From the NCBI GenBank assembly GCA_001599935.1, contig BCIJ01000001.1:622277-686276 (forward strand): 64,000 bases of DNA. Direction: 5' to 3'. Both the position numbers and the translations under genes were made by a program. A model generated the notes under the pieces. That model saw nothing but the letters and a program-made list of their open reading frames with translations, did not search any database and had not been told where the DNA came from. The stretch's first letter is position 1. Each line of letters opens with the position of its first letter. The stretch comes from Holtermannia corniformis (lineage: Eukaryota > Basidiomycota > Tremellomycetes > Holtermanniales). Shown here one piece after another: positions 51,774-64,000 of the stretch.

Positions 51774-52056
51774 CTCTGATCTGTCCAAAGGGCGATACTA
51801 TCCTAGAGATGCACAGCTGCTTCTCAAGAAGAGAAGAAGACGCAAGGAGGGGTTAGCATGCCAACTTAAGGTTGTCGACCGGAACCAACCTTTCGTGCAA
51901 AGCCAACAAGAGCTCCTTTCATCTTTTCACTGGCACTGTGCATGGCAACACCACCACCAACACGGCGCTGAGCAGTCCTCGAGAGCGTCAAGACCACTTG
52001 AAAGCCACCGGCGGCCGCGTTTCCGAGTCCTCACTTATGTGGGACTCGCGGACGCC

Positions 52057-55000
52057 ATGCTCCACTTTGTCGTCTCGACCTTTCTCACCCTGCTAGCCGG
52101 TGCTCTGATCGCGTTTTGCTCGCTCGTCGCTTGCTCGCCGTCACCAAGTCCAGAGCCAGACCCGCACCCGGCCATCTTTCGACAGCCGCAAGCGAGTCAC
52201 CCGCACTACCAGCTCACGAACCGTGCGGCCGCGTTACTTTACCCGCAGCACGAGCACGCAACCTCGCTCGATACCGACCCAAGACTAAGAGACCTCGAAC
52301 TGCTCGACTTTGTGCTCATTGCTACGGTTGACGGCGCCCTGCATGCGGTCGAGAGAGCTGGCGGCAAGGAACGTTGGGTACTGAATGAGGGCGTGCAGCC
52401 GCTCGTGGGCACCTCGGTGCTGGGCGTTAGCCAGTGGGAGGACGAGAGTGGCGCACAAGCAGTGCCGGAAGAGGAGTACATTGTCGAGCCACTCGGCGGC
52501 GGCCTCTTTGCCTTTGTCAACGACAACGAGCTCCCGAGCTCGCCAAAGCTGCAAAAGTTGCCACTCACTGTCGATCAACTGTGAGTCGGAGCCCACCGCG
52601 TTCACCTGTCTGACATCGTACAGAGTCGAGCTGTCTCCCTTTACCTTCCCTGGCTCACCGTCGCGCGTCTTTACCGGTTCCAAGTCGTCATCGCTCTTGA
52701 CTATAGACCTGCAGACTGGCGAACAGATCGACAACTTCAAGTCGCACAACCCGAATGCAAGCTACCACGATGCTGCTCCGACCTCTGCCGCAGACGAGTG
52801 CGGAAACGACGGTGATGACGTGCTTGACCGGCTGGAGAGGGAATGCCGAAGAGACATTGAGGAGCGACCGAACGACATGCTCTTTGTTGGGCGAACCGGT
52901 CAGCACACCGTCTTGGCCACGTTCTCGACTCTGACACGTCGCAGACTACCACCTCACTATCCATTCGCCTACATCACCGCCTCAGACAATCACCTATTCA
53001 ACCTACACTCCGAACTCGTACGACCGGCCTCTTGCGGAACACTGGGCCAGGTCAGGTCATGTACACGGCGAGGCAGCTGAAGATGCGGATGGCACAATGT
53101 CGGAGAAACGAATGCGAGTGGAGCTGGGTCATGACGGTGTCGCCGTTGGGTTCGAGGATCGGAACGGTATGCAGTGGGTCAGCAAGCTTGGTGCCGCCGG
53201 GTGAGTCCTGCCATCTTGGTCACTACTTGCTAAGTAACCCGTAGCATCGCGGTCTATGATCTCCTGCTGCCTTTGCACTCGGTCAAGTCCCATCCCATCT
53301 TCGTGCCGCAGCCTCGCCCACACCTGCCTTCGCTCTTCCCCAACCCTGCTGCCCACCTAGAGATAATGGCCAAGCCGCCGACAACCTACGTAGGCTCTAC
53401 CAGTGCCTTTGCCTCACCCGAGTCAGACACTACTCCTGCATCTAATGCGACACCATCGCATTCACACCCGCCAACGTTCCGCTTCCCGCTCACCTACGCA
53501 CTTTCCTCGGCATCGTACCCCTTGATCAACTTTGCGCCGCCTGCTCGCCCAGGTCAGCTCACGAATGGATCATTCCACATCGCCGAGACTACAGGCGGAG
53601 ATCAGCTGCCTTACCTGCTGGACCCTGCAGAATCCAAAGCACTCGTTATTGCGGATCGTAACATCAGCGCTGGCCTCGCCCCGCCGCGGAGTCGTCTTCG
53701 TGGGGTCGGCAAGTGGCTGTTCATCACCCTCGCTGGGGTTTTGCTTGCGCTACTTGGCTTCCTGAGTGGTCGCTGGAGGACCAAGCGCAGCCTGGGCATG
53801 GTTGTCGGTCCCGGCGAGGTTTACAGACCAGCCGAAAAGCAGTTGCAATTGGATCAAGTGCCAGCTGTCGTTCCACCGGCCAACGGCGGAGCTCAACCCA
53901 TCAAGCGTGTTCTGCAGGAATCGACCCGTCAACCACTTCACGACGAGAGCACCGGCCAAAGCTCAACCGTCGACGCCACCAAGCGCAAGTCCAATGCCCG
54001 GCGTCGCGTGCGGGGTGGGAAGAAGAAGCGCGGCAAATCGGAGGAAGGCGAAACGAAAGAGGGGAGCGGAAGCGGAAGTGGCGGCGAACTACTGTCTTCT
54101 GAGAAGTGGCAGACGAAACCGCTTCCCGAGTTACCGGTCGAAGACGGGAACCTGGTCATGGACAAGCTTACCGTCTCGGACACTGTCATTGGTGCGGATA
54201 GAAGCTTCGGTCTCTGCACTGCTGACATTTTGCGTAGGCTTCGGCTCGCACGGTACCATGGTCTACAAGGGTTCATGGGGCGTTCGGCCTGTCGCTGTCA
54301 AGCGCCTGCTGAGTGCTTTCGTCACGCTTGCTAGCCAAGAAGTGGCGTTGCTCCAAGCAAGTGACGACCACCAAAATGTCATTCGCTGTAAGTGACCATC
54401 ATTGTGTCTTGTCACTTTAGACTGACACGCTGCAGACTTTTGTCAAGAGCGACACGACAACTTTCTGTACATTGCCCTAGACTTGTGCCCGGCGTCCTTG
54501 GCGGATTTGATCGAGACACCGGACAAGCACATGGAGTTGTCGGCACTCCTCGAACCGAAGAAGGCGCTCGCACAGGTGACTTCGGGCTTGAAGCACCTAC
54601 ATTCACTCAAAATAGTCCATCGAGACATCAAGCCACAGTGAGTGGATGATCGAGGGCCGGCCGTACGATGCTGACATTGCCTACAGAAACGTGCTCGTCC
54701 AAGACGCTGGCAACGGTGGACTGAAAATGCTGGTGTCCGACTTTGGCCTCGCCAAACGACTGGAACATGGTCAATCGAGCTTTGCGCCGACTGGCAACTA
54801 CGCGGCCGGGTCTGCCGGATGGCGCGCTCCGGAGTGCCTTCGTGGAGAGGTCAAGCTCAACGAAGGGTTCACCAACTTGTCATCGTCTTCCTCAACGGCG
54901 ACCCTTGACGACGCTACGTGTGCAGATGAATCGACACCGTCCAAGATACGATCCCGGGCGAGACTGACAAAGGCGGTCGACCTCTTTGCTCTCGGCTGCC

Positions 55001-55815
55001 TGTACTTCTGGGTGTTGATGGGCGGTGAACACCCGTACGGTGAAGCCTACGACCGCGAAAGCAATATAGTCAAGGGGGATGCGGTCAACATGAACCACCT
55101 AGAGATCTTGGGAGAGGAGGGCTGGGAGGCGCGGCAGTTGATTGAGCGACTATTGGACGAGGAGCCCAAGGAGAGGTGCGTCAGGCAGTCATTCACTCAT
55201 GCCTTGGCTGATAGAGCCAGGCCGACTACCTCGGAATGCCTACAGCACCCCTTCTTCTGGACCTCGGCAAAGCGTTTGGCGTTCTTGTGCGACGCGTCGG
55301 ACCGTGTGTGGATCCTCTCCCACCAATAAGTAGCTGACGGAAGCAGGCTTCGAGATCATGGAGCTCGATCCTCCAGAGAGCGTGCTGGTCATGCTTGAAA
55401 CGGATGCCGAGGATGTCGTCGGGCGCGACTGGTACAAGCGCCTCGACAAGGTCTTCACCGACAACCTCGGCAAGTTCCGCAAGTACAAGGGCAACAGCGT
55501 GCGGGATTTGTTGCGGGCTATGCGCAACAAAGTGAGTTGCGCGTTGCCACACATGTATCCGCAATGCTGACCATGTACCAGAAACACCATTACCAAGGTA
55601 TAGCCAGCGTTGTCGGATATTGAGAGCCACTGACGACGTCTGCAGATCTACCGCAGAGCGTCCAACGACATCTCGGTACTCTTCCGGTCGGTTTCTTGCA
55701 GTACTTTACCACTCGCTACCCAAAACTCTTCCTCCACGTCCACCGGGTCGTCAAGCTCAGTCGACTACGATTCGAACCAATGTTTGTGTCGTATTTCGAG
55801 GAAGAGCACGTCTAG
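52057..55815 (+). CDS. IRE1: ER stress sensor kinase/endoribonuclease IRE1
   Basis: Senses unfolded proteins in the ER lumen and splices HAC1/XBP1-type mRNA. ATG at 52057 starts MLHFVVSTFLTLLAGALIAF, a signal peptide. Luminal domain: LLDFVLIATVDGALHAVERA, SSSLLTIDLQTGEQI, FVGRTDYHLTIH and TYSTYTPNSYDRPLAEHW, the last two joined by a short intron. One TM follows (WLFITLAGVLLALLGFLSG), then a basic linker. Kinase: GFGSHGTMVYKG, VAVKRLL, catalytic loop VHRDIKPQN, DFGLAK, APE motif in GWRAPECL, with an insert rich in Ser/Thr before RSRARLTKAVDLFALGCLYF. The RNase (KEN) domain reads GRDWYKRLDKVFTDNLGKFR, NSVRDLLRAMRNKKHHYQDL and LPVGFLQYFTTRYPKLFLHV. Stop 55813-55815 after SYFEEEHV. Confidence 0.95.
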
Positions 55816-56031
55816 GATATCGCTTGAGACTTTTGCTTGTTGTATTGGTAGCTGTACTACTAGGCATGGCTTGCGACTTTGCTCACGACTTGGATCCATC
55901 TCGCCACGCGACCGACGCGTTCCCGTCATCTGCGACCAAGACCGAGTCGCTCACTCTACGCGCCCACGCAACCGAACAGGGATCATCAGGTGCTGGGTTG
56001 CATGCACACCGGAGGCAGATAGCTCGGCAGC

Positions 56032-57689
56032 ATGGCGACTGAGTTTGACGACGTGTGAGCGCGAAGAAGACTGCGAGACGGGGTCCGAGCTCACGGCAGA
56101 GATCAGCTTGACAAACCAGCCTGTAGTCATTGACAATGTGCGTCTTGCGGCTTTGTACTCTGTTAGCATCTCCTCATCATGAACAGGGCTCGGGCACCAT
56201 CAAAGCTGGGTTCGCGGGACAGGAGCAACCGAAATGCTACTTTCCGTCCTTGTGAGTGATGTCTTGCCAAGGTCGACACAGCTCTGACATGACCTACAGT
56301 GTCGGTCGACCGAAACACCCTCGTGTGATGGCAGGGTCCATTGAAGGCAACCTATTCATCGGCCGACGAGCGCAGGAGCTCCGCGGACTGCTCAAGATCA
56401 AGTACCCAATAGAGCATGGCATCGTCAAGGACTGGGACGACATGGAGCGGATATGGAGCTGGGTCTATGGCGAGGGCTTGGGAGCACTGAGCGAAGAGGT
56501 ATGCTGGTGGATGATTGAGACGCGTAACTGAGCTCATGAATGCTCAGCATCCCGTACTGCTCACAGAAGCCCCTTTGAATCCACGGCAAAATCGAGACGT
56601 TGCAGCCCAGATCTTCTTCGAGACTTTCAACGTACCAGCCATGTTCACGAGTGTACAAGCGGTGCTGAGTCTGTGAGTGACGGGCTGTAGACGAGGCGCT
56701 GCAGCTGACGCGGCTTCAAAGGTACTCGTCAGGACGAACAACGGGTATCGTATTGGACTCTGGAGACGGTGTCACCCACGCCGTGCCAGTCTTTGAAGGA
56801 TTCTCAATGCCGCATGCGATCCGGAGAGTGGATTTGGCGGGCAGGTGCGTATTCATTCGAGGCTTGAGGCGCTGCTGAGTTTCGCAACACAGAGATGTGA
56901 CAGACCATTTGCAGTTGCTGCTGCGAAAGTCGGGCCACCATCTGCATACGTCGGCCGAACGAGAGGTGGTCCGGACTATCAAGGAGAAGACGTGCTACGT
57001 CGCGTTGAACCCGGTCAAGGAGGAGAAGGAGAATGGGAGTGCGTGGGAAGAATTCAAACTGCCAGATGGCAAAGTGCTGCACGTGTGTGACTGATGTCCG
57101 CATGAAACGTTGCTGACATAGTACAGCTTGGTGCGGAGCGCTTCTTGGCGCCTGAGATCCTCTTCAACCCAGAGCTGGTAGGCCAAGAGTACCCCGGCGT
57201 GCATCAGGTTTGTGACCTTGACTCGCATGGTCCCATGTTGACGTGTACAGGTTATTGTCGACTCTATCAGCCGAGCAGACTTGGACCTCCGCAAATCGCT
57301 CTACAGCAATATCGTCCTGAGTGGCGGTTCTACCCTGTGTACAGGTGAGTGACCTGCAAAGCTGTTCGGACGAGCTAATACAGCTTCGATCAGGCTTCGG
57401 AGACCGGCTGCTGAACGAAGTCAAGAAACTCGCATTGAAGGATGTGAAGCTGAAGATCTACGCGCCTCCGGAGCGAAAAGTGAGCTGGTGTTGACTAGTG
57501 GAGTTGATCTGACATGGTTCAGTATTCATGCTGGATTGGCGGCAGTATCCTGGCAGGGTTGAGTACGTTCAAGAAGGTTCGTTTGCTACTGCTGCGTTGC
57601 CGGTGATGGTCGACTGACCTTGACAGATGTGGGTGTCAGCAGAGGAGTACAAGGAGGATCCGGACATCATCCACCGCAAGTCGTTTTAG
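56032..57689 (+). CDS. ARP1: Actin-related protein 1 (centractin, dynactin filament)
   Basis: Forms the short filament of dynactin, which carries cytoplasmic dynein cargo. ATG at 56032; the first exon is only MATEFDDV, then [10 protein letters not shown] and [161 protein letters not shown] and [20 protein letters not shown] all match Arp1. C-terminus ends DIIHRKSF, stop 57687-57689. The IKAGFAG, LNPRQNR and [12 protein letters not shown] sequences separate it from ARP3 and actin. The gene follows IRE1 by 216 bp on the same strand. Confidence 0.93.
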
Positions 57690-57952
57690 ATGTCATCGTT
57701 GTCATGCAACCCGTAATGAGACTGCGATCCTGCTGCGGTGCACTGTCTGAAAAGTTGATGATCGCTGATTGGTAAAGCTCAGCGTAGAATTGCGAAGCAA
57801 GCTTGAGTGCTCGATCTGAGTGTGCGTTTGATGCGATGCATTTGATCGAGATCCGAAATGACAATCCATGTGTTAACTGATACAAGGCCCAAGACAGCGC
57901 AGCGTGGCTATGACCGACGGAACTTCCAAACCCAACCAGGGTCCACTTGCGT

Positions 57953-59624
57953 TTACACCTTCTCAACGTACTCGAGCTCCTCGTCCTTGCGCTTGCCGTC
58001 GGGACCGAGCTCACCGATGTAGCTGACAGGGGGAGCGGCCTCGACGTGCTGCTCGGCCTCGCCGTGGTCGGCGCGCCATGAGCGGCCATCTTGGGTCCAG
58101 ATCCAGAACGCCCAGCCAGTGACGTAGAGGAAGCAGGGAACACCAATGTAGTAGGACTGGCGACGTCAGCGACCGTGCGTAAAAGAATCAGCGAAGCAAC
58201 TCACAGTCCTGGTACTGAAGTGGTCGGCAATGGCACCCTGGATTGGGGGAAGGACAGCACCACCGCTGACACCCATGACGAGGAGGGCGGCACCGCGGCG
58301 AGTGTGGCGACCGAGACCGGAAGTAGACATGACCTGGTATTGGTAAGCGCAGAACGTGGTTGCGATCAGGAGACACTCACAAAGATGATGGGGTAGAAGA
58401 TCGACTCGAAGAACATGATGAGCATGAGGCAGATGAGACCGGGGAGGCCCTTGATTGAGCCAATGCAAACACAGAGGACGGTGCAGATGGCCGAGTAGAC
58501 CATGAGGAGGAGGGGAGCCGACATGAAGGAGAGGAGACCGACACCGACGAAGCGGCCAACACTGAAAACGATGTCAGTTCTGTGCCGCGATCGATCCAAG
58601 ATGCGCTGAAACTCACGTAAAGAGGATGAGAGCGTATGAGAGGAGATTGCTCGCTTGAGCATCAGTCTTGCCAGCATTCTCGTGGGCGTAGTTGATGAAG
58701 AAGGTGCCGATGGTTACCTGGGCACCGACGTAGAGCCACTGAGCAACGAAGCCAGAGATGGCACGGTATTGCTTGCGGAAGGGCTGAAGCGCTTGGACGT
58801 CGCTGCCGTGCGAGTCGGCAATGGCAGCGGCCTCGGATTCGAGCGCCTCTTCTGATACTTCGGGTAGCTTGGTAGCGACAAAGGCAACGATGACGATGAC
58901 ACCCATGAGCGAGACGGCGAGGTAGACCCACTGTTCGATCGTCAGTCTGCTTCGCAAAACTGAGCGCGCACCAACTCACCTGCACGTTTGTCAAGTTGGT
59001 CTCGTTGCCGCCGCTGAAGAAGTACTTGGAGGCAATGAGAGGGCCCGTGAACGAGGCGACACCGTTCATCGACTGCGAGACCTGGAGACGGAAGTTGGCG
59101 GGACCGTGAGGAGGCATGACGGTGATGTACGAGTTGGCGGCAGTCTCGAGGGTAGCGAGACCACAGGCGACGACGGCTGTGCAGATGACGAAGCCACCGA
59201 AGATGGCCTTGTGGTTGCCGCCGACAGAGAACTTGGCAACGGGCCAGAAGAGGATGGCACCGAGCGAGTAGAGAGTGAGGCCCATGATGATCGTCTGCTT
59301 GTAACCGCGGCGCTTGAGGCATTCACCGGCCACAGGCGAGAAGGCAAAGTAACCGATACCTAGCAGGGAAGGTCAGTGGCCGTCACGGCGGCTGCAGCCA
59401 ATCTGCCACTCACCAAAGTAAGCGACTTGAAGACCTGTCGACTCGAGCTTGGTGATGCCCAAGACGTTTTGGAAGTGCTTGTTGAGCACATCGAGGAGAC
59501 CGTAGGCGAAACCCCAGAGGAAGAAGAGCGATGTGACGAGGATGAACGCCCAGAGGTACTCCCTCTGAACGAAACCTGTTCGTAGTGGGTTGCCCCGGAT
59601 GGGACCAGCAGAGCCACCGGCCAT
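57953..59624 (-). CDS. FucP-type sugar:proton symporter (MFS)
   Basis: Twelve-helix MFS permease of the fucose/glucose-galactose group. Start ATG at 59624 gives MAGGSAGPIRGNPLRTGFVQ, then YLWAFILVTSLFFLWGFAYG and LLDVLNKHFQNVLGI, the FFLWG-aYGlld-LN-hFq signature. Later: QVAYFGIGYFAFSPVAGECL, GGFVICTAVVACGLATLETA, NSYITVMPPHGPANFRLQVS, QSMNGVASFTGPLIASKYFF, QWLYVGAQVTIGTFFINYAH, LLSYALILFTVGRFVGVGLL, FFESIFYPIIFVMSTSGLG and RGAALLVMGVSGGAVLPPIQ. The tail is charged and ends EELEYVEKV, stop 57953-57955. Family match is clear; the sugar is not determined. Confidence 0.92.
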
Positions 59625-60389
59625 TGTGGATGTGTTTGTAGGGTAAGAAGAGAGAAGAGTAGTGCGGAGAAGAGTGTGGGCGAAGCGGGTGAGAGATGGG
59701 GAATGAGCAGCCCCGCGCGGGTCCATCTTATACCTCCCGTGCGTCTTGTGTCCGCCTTGGCCAGGCACTCTTGACGACGGCAGGTCTCCTGACTTTCGCA
59801 GCCGATTTGCTTCCTGTGACGGCAACCCAGAGGCCTGGAAGCCGGCGGCAGGGCAGCACCCATGGGGAACCGCTGAATGCCCAGCATGCCACAAGGGGTC
59901 ATTCCACCCAGGCACAGCGCGCTCCCAAGCGTGATTGGCGCACGAACCCGCCGGCACTGGCCCAAAAGCCCAGGTCAACTGCCCGATCTGTCGTATTTGA
60001 TCTCTGGATCGGGCTTGGCCCTGACAATGTCTCCCGGCGGTATCTCTTCGTTCAGGGGCCAGAGCTGTAAGCGAGCCGCCGGAGGGCCCCTCCGGCTGCC
60101 CGCACACCCCGGGTTACGGAATCTGCGGTAACTGGCGCCAATGCCATGGCATTGCCGCAGTCTTGGCCGCCGTTCGCGGGAAGGATTTGGTATAATGCCG
60201 CCGTTGTTGGCAATGTCGACGACTCTGTCTTGCCAACCGCCGGCTGTGGACGCAAGTCCAGTCGCAGCCACCGATCCATCGAAGAACGTGCAGCAAGAGA
60301 TCTCGTGCAAGGAGTACGTCAACGCTTCATCATAGAAAGTATGGGGTAATTTATTATACGAGCGAAACATAGCCGTCGGTCATGATCCC
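59625..60389. other. Spacer of 0.76 kb, no gene recognised
   Basis: Holds the promoter of the FucP-type gene and the 3' region of the coiled-coil gene. Open frames present are short and lack family features. Confidence 0.4.
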
Positions 60390-61226
60390 TCACACGCGCG
60401 TGTTACCGGCCAATCCGTGACCGGTGCCAGTAGCAAGACCGTTCGTGCCAGTGGTGGCACCAGTGCCCGTGTGAGCGGCATTCGGGTGGCCGGTGGCCTG
60501 AAGTCCGGCCTCGACAGCCGCGGCTGGAGGGTGCAGTTTGGCGTCACGCAGCTCCGAGTTGTGCGCGTGCTGCATGGGTGAGTTAGCTTTGCCAGTGAGG
60601 GCAGGAGAGACTGACCTTGTGCTGCAGTTCCTCGAGCTGCTGCTTCTTCTGCAACACGTCGTGCTCGAGCTTCTGGTGGTTGTTGTGCTTGAGCTCGATT
60701 GCCTGCCAAAGTGTTAGCGCGGATCTGGACTGATCACCGGCCGGATAGCGGTACCGAACGATGCGAATGGCCTGAAGGAGGGCCCTATCGCCTATGGAAA
60801 GGGACATCGCCGAAGCAGCATTCGCGCAGGCCATAGCTCTCTGACCGACACCCACCTTGGCGGTCTTCTGTTCCGACCCGACCGACTTCTCGTGGTCGTG
60901 AACAAGCTTGTTGACCTTTTCGGCGAGCTTGTGCTCTGCCTTGATGGCCTTTTCGTGAGTTTTGTGAGCCTTTGACTCGTCCTGGACAGCGTCTATCAGC
61001 GACCGCGCGCTACGACATGGCGAATATGTCACGAACTTTGGCCGCCTTGGACTCGGCCTTCTCGGCGTGCGCAACCTCCTTGATCGCCTGCTTGATGCTC
61101 TTGTTCTCCGTCTTGTCCTCTGCATCGACATCGAATCAGCACTCGGTCAGGCATCCAACGCAGCAAGACAACGCACCCCTGGCGAGTAGCTTCTCGAGGT
61201 TCTTGTCGTTGGTGGTAGCGGACATT
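60390..61226 (-). CDS. Lys/His/Ala-rich coiled-coil protein, Ncp1-like
   Basis: Start ATG at 61226 gives MSATTNDKNLEKLLARG; after a 56-nt intron the exon reads EDKTENKSIKQAIKEVAHAE. The middle is a near-continuous highly charged helix: ESKAHKTHEKAIKAEHKLAE, KVNKLVHDHEKSVGSEQKTA and IELKHNNHQKLEHDVLQKKQ. A Gly/Thr-rich, low-charge tail (HTGTGATTGTNGLATGTG) ends GNTRV, stop 60390-60392. Basidiomycete genomes have similar Lys/His/Ala-rich proteins annotated as Ncp1-like DNA-binding proteins; I recall the pattern but cannot verify it here, and function is uncertain. Four introns of about 50-115 nt fit the frame changes. Confidence 0.65.
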
Positions 61227-61758
61227 ATCGAGTGTAGTAGTGTGATAGTTCGATAATATGAAAGTAGCTGTAGTGTGAGCGGGTCGGTGGCAATCGTCAA
61301 GAGGGCAACGGGTGCGGAGCCGGTGCGCTCGTTTTTGAATCCGAACGCGGCGAGTGACGCAATCGACGTCATACGACGCCGCGCGTCGATCATTACGTAG
61401 CCGGGTCCGCAGTGAGAAATCAAGAAGGGGCTGGTCAGCGCGGCGTGTTGGTGGAGATCAACCTTGTTATGATGATTACATTGTCATGGAGTGGCGCGCT
61501 CCCCGGAGAACTCTTGGTGGAGCCAGGCACGGACGTCTGTGCTGTCAAAGTCAAGATTGAGCAGTGGCTCGAAACCAACCGCACCAGTCGAGCTTATACA
61601 CTCAAAACGTTGGAACGTGTCGCCGCGGGCGGAGCTCGGTCACTGTACCACCGTCGAACACGGACGGCGCCTTTTTGTGCGCGCTGGACCGGGCTTGACA
61701 AAGGACGATACGTCGGGACAGATCATGCTTGCATTGTGCTGGTGCTCCCTTGTCATGC
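61227..61758. other. Spacer between NPC1-like 3' end and coiled-coil gene start
   Basis: About 530 bp. No gene supported; plus-strand frames here show no family motif. Confidence 0.4.
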
Positions 61759-64000
61759 TCAGTCTGACATCGACCCGTCTGAGTCTGCAAATGGCGCGTA
61801 TTCGTAATCCATTCTGTTGCGATGCAAGTCAGCAATCTGTCAAAAGCAAGCGGCTCTAACTCACGGTCGACGCATTTGGCTCGTGACCCAGTCTTCGTCG
61901 GTGTCTTCCAGCGAGTAGCCAGGTCCGCCGGCATATGCAAGCAGCACCGGCAAAAGGACGAGACCGTGCAGCGCGCCCGCGAGAATGAGTGACAGCCACA
62001 TGCGGAAGTAGTAAACCTATCAAGTCAGCATTGGCCTGCAAACAGCGCTAGATGGCACACCTCGAGCAGCTTGGACCGAGTCAAAGCGAGCACCGAGATC
62101 CCGATGAGCTTTGTCATGGTGATACCAGAGAATACCTGCGCCATTGTCAACGCGAACCAAAAGTCCACCAGTCAACTCACTGATGGGCCGACATCCACTA
62201 ACGCCGTCCACGCTCGCTCGTCGCGCTCTTTCTGTCCTTCCGGTCGATCAAAGTGAAGTCCCTGTCCGGCGCCCATGAAGGCACGAGCAATGTGCGAACA
62301 AAACTCGACGGCAATGCCAAGGCTGATGACGAGATTGACGAGTGAGATGGCGTTGAGACTGATGTGCCAGTAGCCCATGATACCCATGACGGATGTGACG
62401 GCCAGGAAGCACGTTGCGGTCACGATACCTCCCGTCCGCCATGAGCCGAGCAGCAGTGATACGATCACGAGGATGGCCACGAGTGCCAGTGTCACGACTT
62501 CGGTTGCAATGGAGACAATGTGTTCGTACTGTAGAGGTCAGCCAATGACACAGCGCGCTCGTCTTACTCACTTGGTCAAAGAAAACGTAAAACAGAGAAT
62601 AGGGGAACACCTTGACTCCTGTTCTCCTTTGGATGTCGGCAGCGACGCGGCGAGCAGCGGCCAAGGCGTTGATAAAGTCGGCTTGTGTCTTGAGAGGAGA
62701 ATGGAATGTCCGAAAGTGACTTGCCACAACGGTGGCGTTGTCTTGAGACAAGGTGACCGCCGAGCTGTACGCGGCTTGACCTCCCAAAGGGCAGTTCTCG
62801 TCCGTGGGTGAGACGAGCCACTGTTGCAAGTAGCGCATAAAGTCATCACCGGCGGGCAAGCCTTGCATGGTAATGTCCCACGTCTTGCCCTCAAAGCAAG
62901 GTTTGCAGAACCGCTCAGACTCGCGCGCCGAGCAGAACACACTCGGGTCATCTTTGCGGACTCGGCAACATGTTTCGAAGGTGGGATTGGTCCATTGCAA
63001 AAAGTCGTCCACCCAGGATGCCGGTGGATTGGAGATGAACGAGCTTTCTGGCCGTTTGCGCTCAGCCTCGAGCGAGTTGGCTACAGAAAGGTCCAGGCAA
63101 GTCGTGAAGCGACCGCAGAGCTGTTGCTGACCCTCGCGCGATGCGACGTCGCCACCTTCGGTAACGAAGTAGACTGGAGGACCGACATCTAGATACGCAT
63201 CCACGGCGTCAAAGTACGGTACGAGGTACGAATCGGACGGCAGAGCCAACCTCTGATCTGATATATTCGTCAGATGCTGTCATTCAAGCTGACAGAACGT
63301 ACCCAGTCCCAGCGTCACTCTCTGGATGCCAACAATGGCAAAGAGGAAGATGCCACCGAATAGTGCGAGAACGGCTTGCTTGACCTCTTGGCGTAACAGG
63401 AATGGCGCGTAGTACTTGCGCATGAAACGAGCGACAATACCCTCTCCGGAAGCTGGCACGGCGTCGTACAGCCCGATAGGCGGCCGAAGGCGGACACACG
63501 GGAAGCAATCCATGCGGGTTGACTGTCTCGTTAGCTGGTACCTAAGATTGACGGCGGTGACGCACCTCGACTCGACGCAAATCCAAGGCCATGGCACTGA
63601 CGAATACGGTGACTTGCATGACGGCGCCCAAAAAGACGCTACCAGCAGCGTAGATTGCGAAGTTACGCACGGCTGGCATCGGCACCAGTGCACCAAGACC
63701 AAAAGCCACGACCTCAGTCACTGAACTGAGCAAGATCGACGGGCCCATCCTGGCCAGCGCCCTGGCAACACGCTCCTCAGGAATCAGACGTGAACTGCCT
63801 GGCGCATCATCTTCGAGCGAGTCGTGCTGGGATCCGTCCAATGCCCCTTGACTGGCGATGCCTGTAGCGCTCGGGCCGTGTAAGGAGTTTTGACGATCCA
63901 GCTCGTGGACGAGAATGAAGACGTTGTCTACACCGACGGCTAGCACCAGGAATGGGATTACTTCCGCAATGATAAGCGTCACTCGAACGCCGAGGAGGGA
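61759..64000 (-). CDS. NCR1: NPC1-type intracellular sterol transporter, 5' end beyond window
   Basis: Vacuolar/lysosomal membrane protein that moves sterol out of the lumen. Present here: most of the sterol-sensing domain (IIAEVIPFLVLAVGVDNVFI, MGPSILLSSVTEVVAFGLGA, AVRNFAIYAAGSVFLGAVMQ), DCFPCVRLRPP, FGGIFLFAIVGIQRVTLGL, then the third luminal domain with paired cysteines (QQLCGRFTTCLDLSVANSLE, TFETCCRVRKDD, CKPCFEGKTWDI). Then the second helix bundle (VTLALVAILVIVSLLLGSWR, ISLVNLVISLGIAVEFCSHI, WLSLILAGALHGLVLLPVLL). A last canonical intron after SQMRRP leads to MDYEYAPFADSDGSMSD with stop 61759-61761; without it the stop would be at 61861. The N-terminal NPC domain and first luminal domain lie to the right of the window. 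Confidence 0.93.

Overview
This is a gene-dense fungal nuclear segment, almost certainly from a basidiomycete. Most genes carry several very short introns (about 40-60 nt, GTGAGT-like donors, CTGAC-like branch sites, CAG acceptors), spacers are short, and two STE3-type pheromone receptors sit in tandem. The intron style and gene content suggest a compact Pucciniomycotina-type genome (a Mixia-like fungus would fit), but the sequence alone does not prove the lineage. I see no transposon, CRISPR array, rRNA gene or recent foreign island.

Left part (1-20 kb): a proline iminopeptidase cut by the left edge, a decayed zinc-type quinone oxidoreductase, a Pal1 morphology protein, a DHA2-type vacuolar MFS transporter, an unknown small acidic-tailed protein, the mitochondrial m-AAA protease AFG3, an intron-containing tRNA-Leu(UAA) abutting a second tRNA fragment, two tandem paralogous orphan proteins, the checkpoint clamp subunit Rad1, an atypical Rheb GTPase and the clamp-loader subunit Rfc5.

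Middle (20-42 kb): nucleoporin Nup85, a cytochrome P450, a lysophosphatidic acid acyltransferase, two tandem STE3 receptors with matching intron positions (a probable pheromone/receptor mating-type region), mitochondrial Mg2+ channel MRS2, ARP3, a Tctex-type dynein light chain, PEX11, a monocarboxylate-type MFS carrier and a mitochondrial ICT1/ArfB-type ribosome-rescue factor.

Right part (42-64 kb): a RecQ helicase, thioredoxin reductase, an HSF-type transcription factor with a 6-nt microexon in its DNA-binding domain, the ER stress sensor IRE1, dynactin ARP1, a FucP-like sugar symporter, a Lys/His/Ala-rich coiled-coil protein and an NPC1 sterol transporter cut by the right edge.

Most genes are conserved housekeeping functions. 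The parts that stand out are the tandem receptor locus with no pheromone gene that I could convincingly find, the orphan tandem pair, a Rheb without a CAAX box, the microexon, the tRNA arrangement and the oxidoreductase pseudogene. Splice sites were read by eye, so gene ends are firm where a start or stop is named and internal exon borders are approximate.
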